A DNA stretch of 64,000 nucleotides from Bremia lactucae. Lineage: Eukaryota; Oomycota; Peronosporomycetes; Peronosporales; Peronosporaceae. The position numbers were made by a program, and so were the translations under genes. Shown here piece by piece: positions 22,064-32,329 of this stretch. Where the stretch lies: positions 765,385 through 829,384 of the forward strand of contig NC_090626.1 of the NCBI RefSeq assembly GCF_004359215.1, in the 5' to 3' direction. The notes under the pieces were generated by a model. That model had not been told where the DNA came from. It worked only from the letters and a program-made list of their open reading frames with translations, and ran no database searches. Numbering within the stretch: position 1 is the first letter of the stretch; each line of letters opens with the position of its first letter.

Positions 22064-23176
22064 ATCTGTGATCGATTCATAATGCCGGATCCTCCATATC
22101 ACTGGTGTCACAAGCTTCAACACTTCCTCCCAATTGCTATTGCTTTCATCAGGCATGAACGTGAAGCGGACTACCTTTGGGCTCTCGATCAACTGCCACA
22201 GACAATCACAACAGACCGAGAATTTGCCCTAAAGAATGCCCTGAAATAACATTTCCCACCTCAACCCATCTTCTATGCGTTTAACATATTTAAAAAAACG
22301 CTCTAGCAAATTGTCGTAAGTTTTTTGGACCTGGGGATGACTGGAATAAATTCGTGAAGAGTCGGACAGATGTAATCTATTCGAAATCAGAGGAAGTGTA
22401 AATCAATCTCATGATAAGCATGCACTCAACATATACTGCACTGCCTAACATGCTGGCCTATCCGGATACCACCTGTCTGACACATAAAAATTAATTTATT
22501 TACGCATACACCAGGAATTGCATGCATTTTGGCCACGTCACATCATCGAGAGCTGAAGGGCTTCATCATATGTTAAAGAGCTACATAAGTGTTCCGGAAA
22601 AAACTTGGGTGATGTACAAACTCGCGTAGCTCATGCTGCTTAAGCCCAGATTGAAAATCTTGGTGTTTAGCTGTCGTAGGAGCGAATGCAAGTCATGCAC
22701 AAACACAGAAAATCCCTTTCTTTGCTGTAGTGCGCCGCATTTCAATATACGCACTAGGAAAATGCTTTGAGCTATGAGTTATCTGAAGATCCTACCAATG
22801 CCACCATAACCTGTTCAGTTGCGTGTAATTCAAGAATGGAATACCCTGTCAGCATCAAATAATCTGCTTTTCTAAGAAGTGGCCGCCCTCTCACTGTTAA
22901 GAGTTTCCACCATTAATGGCGCTTGGATGCAGCTGCGCCTGCAGCCATGCCTGAAGTGGGTAGACAAAATGTTGCCACCATATTAGAGGCTGTCAAAGAA
23001 CGTTACAACATGGTGGAGTATCGCCATCAAGAAACCATTATGGGAACAGCTACGATAAATTGCAGTCTGGATGATATGGCTCCAAGAATTCTGTCCCTTA
23101 GCGTACTCGTGGTCGCTCAACTGGATCTAGACCGTCACAAAAAATAATAATGTGCATCAATCATCAAGGCAACGAG

Positions 23177-23419
23177 ATCCATCTGAATTTGAGTTTGTTC
23201 AAGTAGCGGATTGCTCGAAACTTTGCATACAATCAGGTCAAAATGCACGCAGGTGCCCCATCGCTCAATCTCTGGCTCTTTTAAATAAGTCCTTTTATCC
23301 ATCTGAATTTGAGATTGTATAAGCAGCAATTCGTTGAAGACTTTGCAGTATTTGCAGGAATAAGGGTCACAATGCACGCAGGTGCCCTTAACGCCGAATA
23401 TCTGGCTCTTAAATAAGTA
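23177..23419 (-). repeat. Two tandem copies of a 122-bp coding-like module
   Basis: On the plus strand TCCATCTGAATTTGAG...AATGCACGCAGGTGCCC...TCTGGCTCTT(TT)AAATAAGT occurs twice (23177-23298 and 23299-23419). Read on the minus strand it is open (23135-23473, 112 residues) as two about 40-residue units sharing GTCVH and QIQMD; the first has C-x2-C and C-x2-C pairs (CVHCDPYSCKYC). It may be a zinc-binding repeat from a larger transposon protein. Function unknown. Confidence 0.5.
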
Positions 23420-23442
23420 TTTTTTATCCACTTCATCAACTT

Positions 23443-23656
23443 GCCATTCCACCCCAGCATTTGTTATTTCCACCCGTCATTATTTTTTCCACCCGTCATT
23501 ATTTTTTCCACCCCTTATTTGTCTTTTTCCGCCCATATAAATAAATATGCGAAGCGTTATACATAATGCTTCTGATTGGCTAATCGGAATCAAGTTGGCA
23601 GCGACGGTATTTTTTTGCATGGGGTGGAAATAACGAAATGGTGGGGTGGAAATAAC
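23443..23656. mobile_element. MITE-like element with inverted ends
   Basis: The left end ATTCCACCCCAGCATTTGTT continuing ATTTCCACCCG, and the right end read backwards (ATTTCCACCCCACCATTTCG, then TTATTTCCACCCC), form an inverted repeat of about 33 bases. The unit TTATTTCCACCCG is repeated three to four times at the left end and twice at the right. Total about 214 bp, no coding capacity. No convincing target duplication was found. Confidence 0.5.
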
Positions 23657-23666
23657 ATTCCCCTTT

Positions 23667-24480
23667 ATTTATTATCTAAGTTCTTAATAGCAAAAGGTGT
23701 GTTGTGAATTGTACACTTCAACCGAAGTATGCCCCATTACAATTTTATATTCCGTTGCATGGTTGCTACTCTGGCAAATTGCAGTGCACAATTTCGATTT
23801 GGCACAGCCATAAAAAATATGGTTTTCGGCACTTCATATGGTACGGATTCTTTATTCGATCAGGAGAATGATACTATGAATTCTGTAGGCTCTTATTTCC
23901 TCGATTTTTCGTTCCAAGTTGCTTAATTCTTCATGGAAGGTCCTGTCGCTGCGGATGCGCTCTTTGAGCAATAGTAATCAGGCAGCAAATAATAGGTGGG
24001 CGCGAGTGGGCTTTAATATATGCCCCGTCATGATTATTTAGTCCCCTTAAAAGTCTTGGCCCGCAAACGCTTGATTACTTACGCCATGAGCTATTTAGTG
24101 CTTGTACGTGCGCAAATAGCCCATGCTTTAGTAGGGTTGGCAATTGAGACCGTGAATGAGTCTAGCTAGTATCATGCATCTTTTTGTGAAGATGCTCAGA
24201 CTTGGAAAATGATTTTTATGACACTATCGCGTTAGAAGCTCAGCTATTTAAAATGAGACTTGTCGAACGCAAATCGTGTATAAGATTTATAAAAAGCCTT
24301 CCCATCTGGGAGGTTACCGGCATGACTCTTCCGTCTCGTGGAACAAGACGAGTATATTTTCACCGACCTTTCGACGGGCGTGTACACGTCGATAGCGGCG
24401 AGTATGCTAACATCATACGTTTCAATTGAGAAATATTAAATAACAATACTCAGATTTGTGACTATTTTTGAATAACGACT
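23667..24480. other. No gene recognised; one short open frame
   Basis: Contains open frames 23729-23926 (65 aa) and 24202-24429 (75 aa), both plus, without recognisable motifs or secretion signals. Probably intergenic/decayed repeat sequence between the MITE and the pogo element. Confidence 0.4.
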
Positions 24481-24481
24481 A

Positions 24482-26213
24482 CAGTATAACCTGTCTAAAT
24501 TAATAATGTTGGGACGCCCTTTCCTGATAAATTTAAAAAGTTTAGAATTTTAGACAGGTGTAGTATCCCACAGATAAATTAATTATTTCGCTTTTTTGGA
24601 GGGATGTGGTTATAAAAGAAAGGCCTCTCCCACAATCCCCAAGAAGAACTCAGCAGCGCATCAACAATGCCTCTGGGAGGAGCACGCCACAATGACGGAC
24701 GATGTCCGTGTGGCTCTCTGCAAACATTACACATAGAATCCCGCACTGATCTAGGCACAGCTTGTCAATTGACTTCAGGACAAATATCAGCTGGGGGTCA
24801 GCCAGGCGACGGTCTCCAGCACGCCGAAGAAGAAGGCAGACCATCTTCGACTTTCAGAAGACAGCAGTAATGTATTCACTGATGGAATCAGCTCTGCTGG
24901 CTTGGTTTAATGCCCATTCGGATCGTATCAGTCTTAGCGGAGACGTTGCCCGTGAACATGCAGAGCGGATTTTGGACCTTCTTTGTCCAGGACATGAACT
25001 ATTTCAGCTTTCCAACGGATGGCTGGAATCCTATATAGCTCTGAATGGAATCCGCGCCTATCGCAGTTCGGAGAGAGCGGCGCGATGGACATGGTTGATG
25101 AGGAGGATGCGCTTTCTCCCTTATGCGAGGTCCTCAATTAGTATAAATGGAAGAATATCTACAACATGGGTGAGACTGGCTTGTTCTATCGGATGCAGGT
25201 AAGCACTCTGCGAAGGACACCAAATTTTGTTATCTGGTGGCTAATGCAACTCTTCTGTTTCAAGCTGACACTTCGCTTGCAACAGGGAGCTGAAGGGGTG
25301 AAAGCAAACAAGGAATAAATGTGACTGTCTACTGCAATGGTGATGGGTCCGACAGAGGCCCCTATGGATCATTGGCACTACGCCACTTCTCGCTGCTCCC
25401 GCCATGTCAATCTCCAGAACCTTGGCTATCAGTATCGCAGCAACAAGAAGGCCTAGATAACACAAATTATCATCTTGGAGTGACTGAGGGACTTCGATGG
25501 GAGAATGGCAAACCGCAAGGTGCTGCTGATCCTGGACAACTGCAGTGCACACGTCCTGCTTGCTGATCTGTCGCAGCGAATCGCAATTCGCAACACGACA
25601 ATCTACTATATTTCGCCCAACATGACGTCGAAGCTTCAGCCGTGCGACCAGGGTATCCTACGCAACCTCAAAGCCTACTAGGCGCAGCTTCTCCCGTATG
25701 CTCCTTCAGGATCTCGACAATGGTGTCGTTGAGCCGGCAAAGATAAACATCTTTCATGCTATCTAGGTGTCAGTCTCAACTTGGTCTAACGATGTCCGCA
25801 TTGAGACCATCCATAACTGTTACCGGCATTGCAACATCCGGTCAGAACCAGCTGATGCTGCACCAGTCCTAGAGGAGCAGTGCCTTGACAATGAAGTCAT
25901 GGTGGAGATGGAACATCAGATTAGACGCTTCAGGTATCCTATCGTGATGAACATCCGCAACCTGCTAGACTATCCTACCGAGCGGATCACATCATACATT
26001 CCAGACGTGGATGAAATCATTGAGGACCACCTCCCGACTCAGCCTGAGGACGAGCAGGAATCGCTGTCGTAGATGCTCAGAAAGCACTCGAGTTGCTTGA
26101 GACAATCTGGCTGCAACAGGATGGCGGCGCGCTGGGTTTTCTCAAGTCCGTACAGCAGATGAAGGACAGCGTTGGAGCAATCCGCACAAACCAAATCGCT
26201 CAGCCTGACATAC
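24482..26213 (+). mobile_element. pogo/Tigger DNA transposon, 3' end lost
   Basis: The left end CAGTATAACCTGTCTAAATT looks like a pogo/Tigger terminal repeat, with an inverted AATTTTAGACAGG copy 45 bp inside (24547-24561). The body carries a Tigger-type transposase in decay. The right terminal repeat is not found: a family A LTR starts at 26214. Confidence 0.65.
24667..26210 (+). pseudogene. pogo/Tigger transposase pseudogene
   Basis: In order and in shifting frames: CENP-B-type helix-turn-helix with LESALLAWFNAHSDRISLSG and LSNGWLESY (24860-25060); DIYN-D-ETGLFYR block at 25140-25195 (written YNMGETGLFYRM: the first catalytic Asp of the usual MDETG is Gly); CNGDGSDR block (25330); VLLILDNCSAHVLL (second Asp, 25520); YYISPNMTSKLQPCDQGILR (25605-25660, third Asp); and a C-terminal helical domain (25767-26072, STWSNDVRIETIHNCYRHC). 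A stop precedes the last helix at 26070. Family firm; inactive. Confidence 0.85.
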
Positions 26214-26657
26214 TGTAACGGGGCACTACGACTTGAACTGCTTCAGTACAAGTCCATTTCGCACTGCCTCAGTTGCAAGTGGTGCCCTACATTATTTCAC
26301 GTACACTAGTACGTGCAGAGGAAGACTTCTCTTTAAGGCAACTAACTTAAAGAGGGTTAAATGAAAACTGTATTAATATAAGTAAGTATCTCTTCTATCT
26401 ATCTTGTAAATGCAAACCTAATTATAATCTAATACTAAACATGTAATTGAATTCTTATCTTTATCTTATCTGTAACTCTTTGATTGCCTCTACAGCTGAT
26501 TAGTCTGCGGAATAAATAGATATAATGGTCTATACCTATTTATAGATAAGAATCCTGAACATTACTATATAAAGTAATATCCTCCAAATATTATCTACCT
26601 TTTCGATAATATATTAATTAACAACCTTTAAGTGTTAATTTCATGAAACCCGTTACA
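26214..26657. repeat. Gypsy family A LTR (solo or fragment)
   Basis: 444 bp from TGTAACGGGGCACTACGACT to TTTCATGAAACCCGTTACA, matching the LTRs at 14952 and 33340. The end is altered (ATGAAACCCGTTACA for ATGTAACGATACACCCCGTTACA). Flanks CATAC and ATTAT do not match, so no target duplication; gag-pol is absent on both sides. Confidence 0.8.
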
Positions 26658-27243
26658 ATTATGGCTTTAGAATAGGGAAAAAGTAAAACTGTTATAATGT
26701 ATTAAGCTCCTGCGTAACAATCTTTTATCTACAACTGACTTTATTACATTAATAATAAACTATGTATGGCGCCTACTTGCGCACTGTGTCTTAAAACACT
26801 TGGCAGCGTTGATTTACACCTTAATCAACAATCAATAGCACTATTGGACTAGAATTCAGTTTTTATGATAGACTTAAGTACCTTTTAATGGGTGTGTAAC
26901 ATTAGGGCATTAGCGTTAACATAGAGCCACTGTATAACTTCCATCGACATAATTTATTTTTAAGGTTTGGAATTTATTGCATAAGTTTTAAAATGTCAGC
27001 AACTAAATCTTTTTTTCCATACTTTATTGATGGGCTCATTCAGGTTTTTATTCTTATGATAATGTTCAAACTTATCACATTCAAAATTACTCTGTAACAT
27101 TTCGGAATCGGAAGAGTCATGCTTGAGTTGGGATTTAGTGAAAAAAGCATGCATCCAACTTAGTACCCTCAAAGACAAATTTGCTCGCTTAACCCAATCG
27201 TATTAAGAATAAATTACTTATCAGATTACTTTTCAATTACCAT
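26658..27243. other. Gypsy B LTR piece, LTR-C/D tail and upstream region of the next gene
   Basis: About 26660-26880 follows the second half of the family B LTR (AGTAAAACTGTTATAATGTA, CTACAACTGACTTTATTACATT, TATGGCGCCTACTTGCGCAC). 26889-26923 (GGGTGTGTAACATTAGGGC) resembles a family C/D LTR end. 26930-27243 should contain the promoter of the glycosyltransferase-like gene; no element can be named with confidence. The 60-residue minus frame at 26996-27178 has no motif. Confidence 0.5.
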
Positions 27244-28329
27244 ATGAGTTTTCTACCCATGCTACGTCATGCGGGGCGGGAGTGGAGCGTTTTCATGCGG
27301 CAACCCGTGCTTCCACGCCACAGTAAGCAAGTTCACTCATGGCTGCGACATGTGACGCTCCTACGTGCGCTTCTATTTGCCTGCGCTGTCTTCCTATGCT
27401 GGGGATACACTCAGCTACTCGTGCGTTATGGCAGTATTTCTCCCATAGCCACAGTGCTCTTCACCACCGCGTACAATGGCCGGTCAGTCTCGGATGTACC
27501 GCCCCCATCACCCCCGTGGCGCCCTCCCTTCCGCGTCGTCGTGTCCCTCACCACGACGCCAAATCGACTAAAGAATGTCATGGACAGTGTCCGCTCTCTT
27601 TTAACGCAACATTTAATTCCGGATCAGATTTACGTAAACATCCCGATAGGACCTATGAAACGGCATCCTGACAAATTGTATGACGATACTAAGATCCCGT
27701 CAGAATTAATACAACTTTATCCTCGCGTAAGGGTCCATCGGTGTGTCGATGATGGACCCGCCACGAAGTTACTAGGTGCATTGCGGCAAGAAACGAATGC
27801 ATCGACACTAATTGTCACGCTAGACGACGACTTTGTTTATCCTCCAGCGCTCGTGGCTTCTCTAGCGTGGGAAGCAGTCGCCAAACCCGAGGACGCATTG
27901 GGCGTGTGTGGATGGGGCATGTTGCCAATGTGGCATCGAGTGGGCGTCGTGCCAGCGTATGTGCCGTACTTTATGCGTCCAAATGGACGCTACGTGGACA
28001 TATTACAGGCGTGTTGTGGCAATGCGTATCGACGTGGGTTTTTCACGGACATCGAGGCCCTTGCGGACATTCCGTCCATCTGTGTGACGGTCGATGACGT
28101 GTGGATTGCGGGGTATTTGCGGACAATAGAGCACCGAAAGAGTGCCGTCATTAGCAAGCGATTGGATCCAGTGGATCCACAGTGGAAGAAAGACGAAGCC
28201 CGGTCGTCGGAGCGACAGATGACGCTCTCGAGCTTTAACCACGAGAAAATGGTCCATTACAAGTGTGTGCAGGCTTTGGAGGAGAAATTCCAACACAAAT
28301 GGATTCGTAATTATGAAGCGCAAACCTAA
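27244..28329 (+). CDS. Glycosyltransferase-like type II membrane protein
   Basis: 361 residues, intact, no intron. N-terminal cytosolic tail with basic residues, one membrane helix at about 39-60 (RALLFACAVFLCWGYTQLLV), a Pro-rich stem (PPPSPPWRPP, 86-95), then a lumenal GT-A-like domain: VVSLTTTPNRLKN (99-111), DDGPATKLLGAL (169-180), TLDDDFVYPP (192-201; DDD as a candidate metal/nucleotide-sugar site), CGNAYRRGFF and TVDDVWIAGYL near 280. The layout is that of a Golgi-resident glycosyltransferase; donor and acceptor are unknown. The start is the first ATG in frame and gives a normal signal anchor. Neighbour SEC13 is convergent, about 100 bp away. Confidence 0.72.
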   Translation: MSFLPMLRHAGREWSVFMRQPVLPRHSKQVHSWLRHVTLLRALLFACAVFLCWGYTQLLVRYGSISPIATVLFTTAYNGRSVSDVPPPSPPWRPPFRVVVSLTTTPNRLKNVMDSVRSLLTQHLIPDQIYVNIPIGPMKRHPDKLYDDTKIPSELIQLYPRVRVHRCVDDGPATKLLGALRQETNASTLIVTLDDDFVYPPALVASLAWEAVAKPEDALGVCGWGMLPMWHRVGVVPAYVPYFMRPNGRYVDILQACCGNAYRRGFFTDIEALADIPSICVTVDDVWIAGYLRTIEHRKSAVISKRLDPVDPQWKKDEARSSERQMTLSSFNHEKMVHYKCVQALEEKFQHKWIRNYEAQT

Positions 28330-28429
28330 CGTATAGCATACTGCTACCGACGTGGGCATGATACCGTATAAAAAAAGAAATAAAAAGCAACTTCAGCGTG
28401 TATGTTTTGCAGGTTCCGTGTTTCTCGTC

Positions 28430-29656
28430 CTAGTTGCCATTGTGAATCGCACCTGCTTCGTCTACAGAGGAAATTTGACTACAACCACAAACTTCAATCA
28501 GCACTTTTTTTCCGATGGCAATACAATCTATTGTATTCATAAAAAGCAACACACGTACATCCACTTCTTGTCGAGGGTTTCCTTCCATAGCGTCACCTTA
28601 TGGTCGCCCGAGGACACCGCAAGAACATTCCCCGTGACTGACCAACTCACACGCCACACGGGAGCGTCAAACGTGTGCAATAGCTCCCGCTTCCATGCGC
28701 TATCGTCCATACTTTGCGACCAAATGTACACGTGTTTGTCCTCGGAGCAACTAGCAATAAAATTGACGGGTTGACCCGTACTAGGAGCCCACGCGACATC
28801 TCGTACCCAATCACTATGGACGGGCACGGAGCTCAATTCGTGCTTGGTCCACGTCGTCTCCCCTTCCGGCAAGCTCCAGATCTTGATGGTCTTGTCACAG
28901 GAAGCGGTCACAACACGGCGAATGGGACCCGATGGACCGTGTCCACCGACCGAGTTGTAAGGCGCCCAGCTCACGGCGTTGCAGCCCAAAGCACTGTCTT
29001 CAAAGTGGCTCACACTCCACCCTTCCGCTATAGAGACTCAATACAATCGTTTGTGAAAAAAACAATGTATATTGCAATACAATACAAAACAGCTTTGTAC
29101 GGGAGTAGCTGAGTACCGAGACGGTGCCGTCAGCGGAGGCACAGGCAAGAAAGAGTCCGTACTCGTGCGGCGCCCAGGCGATGCTGTTGACGGAGGATTT
29201 ATGGAAAGTGTGCACGTAGACTTGCGTCCACTGGTTTAAGCTCTGCTCGCGGTAGATATTGACCTTGGCGTCGTACGAGCAAGTGGCCAAGAGGACACCA
29301 AATTTTGGATGTGCCCAGGCAACTTGCCATACTGGACCCTCATGACTGCAATAAACAAAGCAATAATTATGGTATTGTTGCATTAATGTAAGAAAGGAAA
29401 CAATTCTGTACCCTGTTAAAATCTGCTCATTATTTTGTACGTCTCCCGTGACATCGTACACTTTGATCGTACGGTCGGACGAGCAAGTGGCTAAACGCTT
29501 GCCATAGTAGTCCAGTTGCGCATCGTGCTGTCACGCAAAAAACGTGTCAGTTTCTCTATAGCTTAAAGACATTTTGTCCATTGTAATAATCAGTGAGAGG
29601 CACTGTACGATCATATCCTCATGCTGCGTGTCGATAGTCAGGATGGGGGCGCTCAT
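28430..29656 (-). CDS. SEC13: SEC13 homologue (WD40), five exons
   Basis: COPII outer coat and nuclear pore Y-complex beta-propeller; also a GATOR2 subunit in many eukaryotes. Minus-strand exons: 29609-29656, 29412-29527, 29101-29345, 28559-29027, 28430-28478; total 927 nt, 308 residues, close to the usual 300-320. All four introns (81, 66, 73, 80 nt) start GTAC and end AG, and phases agree. Typical SEC13 sequence: N-terminal [92 protein letters not shown]. The fourth exon would otherwise read into a stop at 28537; the last exon restores a family-like tail ending GAIHNGN. Exon calls are mine from splice-site and homology logic. Confidence 0.92.
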
Positions 29657-29822
29657 GATGATCGAGTGAGGGACGTGTTTTATAAGGTGGCACTTTCACA
29701 AACTTCCAACTCAACTAAGTGCGAATATTTCAAATGGAGGGAATGTTACATTTATCAGGTATGAAAGGTAGGCTTCTAGCCTAAAAGAACGTCTATAGAG
29801 TCAGAATACTAGGTTTTAGAGG
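29657..29822. promoter_or_regulatory. SEC13 upstream region
   Basis: 166 bp between the SEC13 start and the PEN-2 stop, both genes on the minus strand. It must hold the SEC13 promoter and the PEN-2 3' end. No motif can be named. Confidence 0.35.
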
Positions 29823-30278
29823 TTACCAGCCTAAGTTTACGTCTTCTTCCGGCACGACCATAACGAGACTTTGCCAGCCAAAATCCTTCCACTTCATTTG
29901 AAACAAAAGCACCCACGAGATGAAAACAATAGTCCAGAAGCAGAAGCCCATGAACGACCGTCGTACCCCTGCCATTGCAACCAATCCATTCAATCCATTA
30001 GAACCACTATAGAAAGCACTTTTGTAAGACGTACAGAGTGTGACTTTGGCATCGATAGTCGGGTCGATGAATTGTTTGCGGTAGAAAATGACGTTAACCA
30101 AGTGCAGCCACGGTAAAAGCGCTAGCCCGCCTAGAAACATCTTGCGCGCGACGCTTTCGTCTGCCTCTTTATTTAAATTCCGCGTGAAATTCCCGCGGTT
30201 ATTCGTCTCGACAGGCTGCTCCATGCGCTGCGTTTCCTCCAGCACCGGCGTATCTGCCACCGACTCCTTACGCACCAT
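29823..30278 (-). CDS. PEN-2 homologue (gamma-secretase subunit), copy 1
   Basis: Small membrane protein needed for presenilin endoproteolysis in the gamma-secretase complex (ER/Golgi/endosome). Exons on the minus strand: 30035-30278 and 29968-29823, 129 residues. The 66-nt segment 29969-30034 begins GTACGT, ends GGCAG, is a multiple of three without a stop, and interrupts the conserved order; removing it gives KVTLWVRRSFMGF, as in other PEN-2 proteins. Conserved KMFLGGLALLPWLHLVNVIF and FCFWTIVFISWVLLFQ are present. The N-terminus of about 45 residues is longer than in animals. Base-for-base identical to 40037-40492, very likely the same gene assembled twice. Confidence 0.88.
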   Translation of the reverse strand: MVRKESVADTPVLEETQRMEQPVETNNRGNFTRNLNKEADESVARKMFLGGLALLPWLHLVNVIFYRKQFIDPTIDAKVTLCTSYKSAFYSGSNGLNGLVAMAGVRRSFMGFCFWTIVFISWVLLFQMKWKDFGWQSLVMVVPEEDVNLGW

Positions 30279-30443
30279 CTTGGTCGTCTGTTTTGTGATT
30301 ATTTCAACTTTTTCTAAAAACCTGCGGCCTTAAATTTGGAACCACCTTGTTGCTAAACATGCAAAAGGTTACCTTTCAGATCTTATAAAATTGAAAGTTT
30401 GAACTGGCGTTCTGAAAAGTTCGAGGTTTATTAAGACGGAGCG

Positions 30444-30585
30444 ATGAACTACCCGCCTCAGCAAGGTGGTTTCCCGCAAGTTAATGCGCCTTTAAGTGGG
30501 CACTGTCCTCCACCGCAAGGTCCTCCATATTCTGGAGTACAATATCCGCAGGGTTACCCACCTCAAGGCCAACCGTATCCTGCAC
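30444..30585 (+). CDS. Pro/Tyr/Gln-rich protein, 5' fragment cut by the gap
   Basis: First 47 codons of the gene seen in full at 39521-39871 (minus). Sequence identical as far as it goes; it ends at the N run. A contig-end artefact rather than a truncated gene. Confidence 0.75.
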
Positions 30586-30717
30586 NNNNNNNNNNNNNNN
30601 NNNNNNNNNNNNNNNNNNNNNNNNNNNNNNNNNNNNNNNNNNNNNNNNNNNNNNNNNNNNNNNNNNNNNNNNNNNNNNNNNNNNNNNNNNNNNNNNNNNN
30701 NNNNNNNNNNNNNNNNN
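30586..30717. other. Assembly gap (132 N)
   Basis: Run of N. Sequence on its right is a gypsy A pol fragment, unrelated to the gene on its left. Confidence 0.99.
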
Positions 30718-31271
30718 ACATGGCCCGCTTTTACTCGATCGGTAAAGAATTTATCGATCGCAAGTACTTGTTCACGAGGCAGTGGCCACTGCTTCATGAC
30801 ACAGTACTTCGAGCCCGGTTTGAGCTCGATCTCATGTCGAGTGCCTTTATCCTTAGGCAACTCGCATGGAACTGCTTCAGGGAATACATCCCTGAATTCT
30901 ATTAAATCCTCGTATAGAGGATTTCCCTTGAGTGACTCCCAAGATTGAGTACTGTATCTTTCAATCCGAGTCTTCACATCGAGGACACTTTCGTCCATCG
31001 ATGAGCTGCTGAGAACCCGTTCGTTCTCTGCAAAAATTACCGCTGACCGAATGTCGGTTACGTAATCGTCCTCTGTGACGAGTACGCATATCTGCTTGGT
31101 TTTACCACCATGCAGATCTCTCAAGAACCGCTTAGGTTCTAGGGTTGGTAATTGAGTTATCTCCGAAGTTAAGTTAGGAATCGCATACAGATCAAAAGTA
31201 TAAGCGCCTACTCTTGAACCGTTATTAACCAAGACGTTTAATGTCTCGGTTTCTTCCTGGAATTTATCCAC
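30718..31271 (-). pseudogene. Gypsy A linker and start of reverse transcriptase
   Basis: Contains PTLEPKRFLRDLHGGKTKQI, VTDIRSAVIFAENERVL, LIEFRDVFPEAVPCELPKDK and MKQWPLPREQVLAIDKFF, the conserved lead-in to the gypsy RT, ending at KAGH next to the gap. The same protein segment occurs on the plus strand at 46237-46690 and on the minus strand near 12100-12470. Confidence 0.8.
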
Positions 31272-31600
31272 AGGCTGCCGAGGTATTAACCCCTCGGGAT
31301 CTTGAAGTCTAGTTACTTCAACTATTTAGGGAGATTTATCCTCAAGTACGTGGGGACTTATTCCCTCATCGTCTTCCGACTCTGATTGCGCTATCACAGT
31401 CGGGTCCTCTACGGTCGACTCTCTACTCGACCTAGGATCATCGTGTTGTCCCTTTGCGGCAACCGGTATACTCCTTGAATGTCGCCCGCTAGGCAAACAT
31501 TCATGTCTCAATCCACACGACCTCTTCGAGTGGTGGACCTCCGGCGCTGCCTGTGCATTAGCACAGCCGCCGGCACCTGACTCCATAGTGTGATTAGTAA

Positions 31601-32329
31601 TCACACTGTGATTGCAGAAGAGACCATTCCACAAGTGAGGCCATCGCACTCACTCGTAATACATCCACACGCTTGTGGACGCTCCAAGACGTTCATTAGA
31701 TGGCCATCTGATGAACAAGTGGCAGGCATCTTTACGGATCGATGCTGCCAGCTGATTCTTGGCGCGTATTTTCTGAGCCAAGGTACACCTAGGATGACAT
31801 CAAATTTGTCATTTAAATCCAGTACGATGAAATCATCGTCGCACTGTAGTTCTTTTAACGTGTCGTGAGATTTCACTACGCGATTCATTACTGTTATCGA
31901 TGCGCCTGTCGCTAGACGCACCGTCGTCCTCGTTGGAGGGATGTCGCGCTGAACATATTTGAGCCTACGACCCTCTAGCGACTGGCGACGAATAAAGTTA
32001 TTCGACGCCCCGCAGTCCACTAGGGCTCTACGTGACCAATCATTTGTCAATTTCAACTTCAAGGTGATGAGGGATACCTCATCACCAGGTGCAGAGACAC
32101 AAAGTAATTGTGAGTTTGGAGCAACTTTAGTCAAGATATTTGCAAATTCTCTTGAGGTTGCTGGATCAGTAAGGCGTTGCGCCCCTATTGACCCCGACCG
32201 TTTTTGGCGGTCCTCCTCGCTGTTGCGATTTCGCAACAACGTCGGACCCGCGACCGTTGCCCCTTTTTGCATACGGTCCAAAATTACGTTCAGTACCTTT
32301 CGGTGCTGGGTGTGGGGCACTACACTCAT
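31601..32329 (-). pseudogene. Gypsy A retropepsin-like protease region
   Basis: 242-residue frame. The active-site-like motif is ALVDCGASNNFI (DCGA in place of the common DSGA/DTGA), followed by the flap-type region with LATGASITV and the closing DVILGVPWLRKYAPRISWQ that marks the end of gypsy proteases. It leads into a Cys/His-containing tail and, after a stop region at 31325-31600, into the linker before RT. Confidence 0.75.

Larger units (their letters stand above)
21411..23147 (+). pseudogene. MULE (Mutator-like, FAR1-type) transposase pseudogene
   Basis: Plus strand, in order and in shifting frames: N-terminal FAR1-like DNA-binding part from the ATG at 21411 (MALTDAAREFAHAEGYAVST ... 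REHNHEPS); LLKAGIAPKEIVTTLRQ and RTIYN (21725-21840); ALFDILHHAEWVYR (about 21880); the first catalytic block with HPYALVADCT (about 21996-22028); AIAFIRHEREADYLWAL and TTDREFALKNAL (second Asp, 22136-22245); then FGHVTSSRAEGLHHMLKSY (about 22530-22590), the block holding the third catalytic Glu. It is broken by frameshifts, stops and two palindromic insertions (21920-21960, 22000-22063). No terminal inverted repeats were found. Family assignment is firm; it is not functional. Confidence 0.8.
29723..30585. repeat. Exact 863-bp inverted duplicate of 39730-40592 (left copy)
   Basis: From GAATATTTCAAATGG to ATCCTGCAC this is the reverse complement of 39730-40592 with no difference seen in the parts compared. 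The left copy ends at the 132-N gap; the right copy ends at the 100-N gap. Confidence 0.9.

Noticed and set aside
28352..28774. 140-residue plus-strand open frame over the 3' end of SEC13
   Set aside because: It overlaps SEC13 exons 4 and 5 on the other strand and has no motif; it is a shadow.
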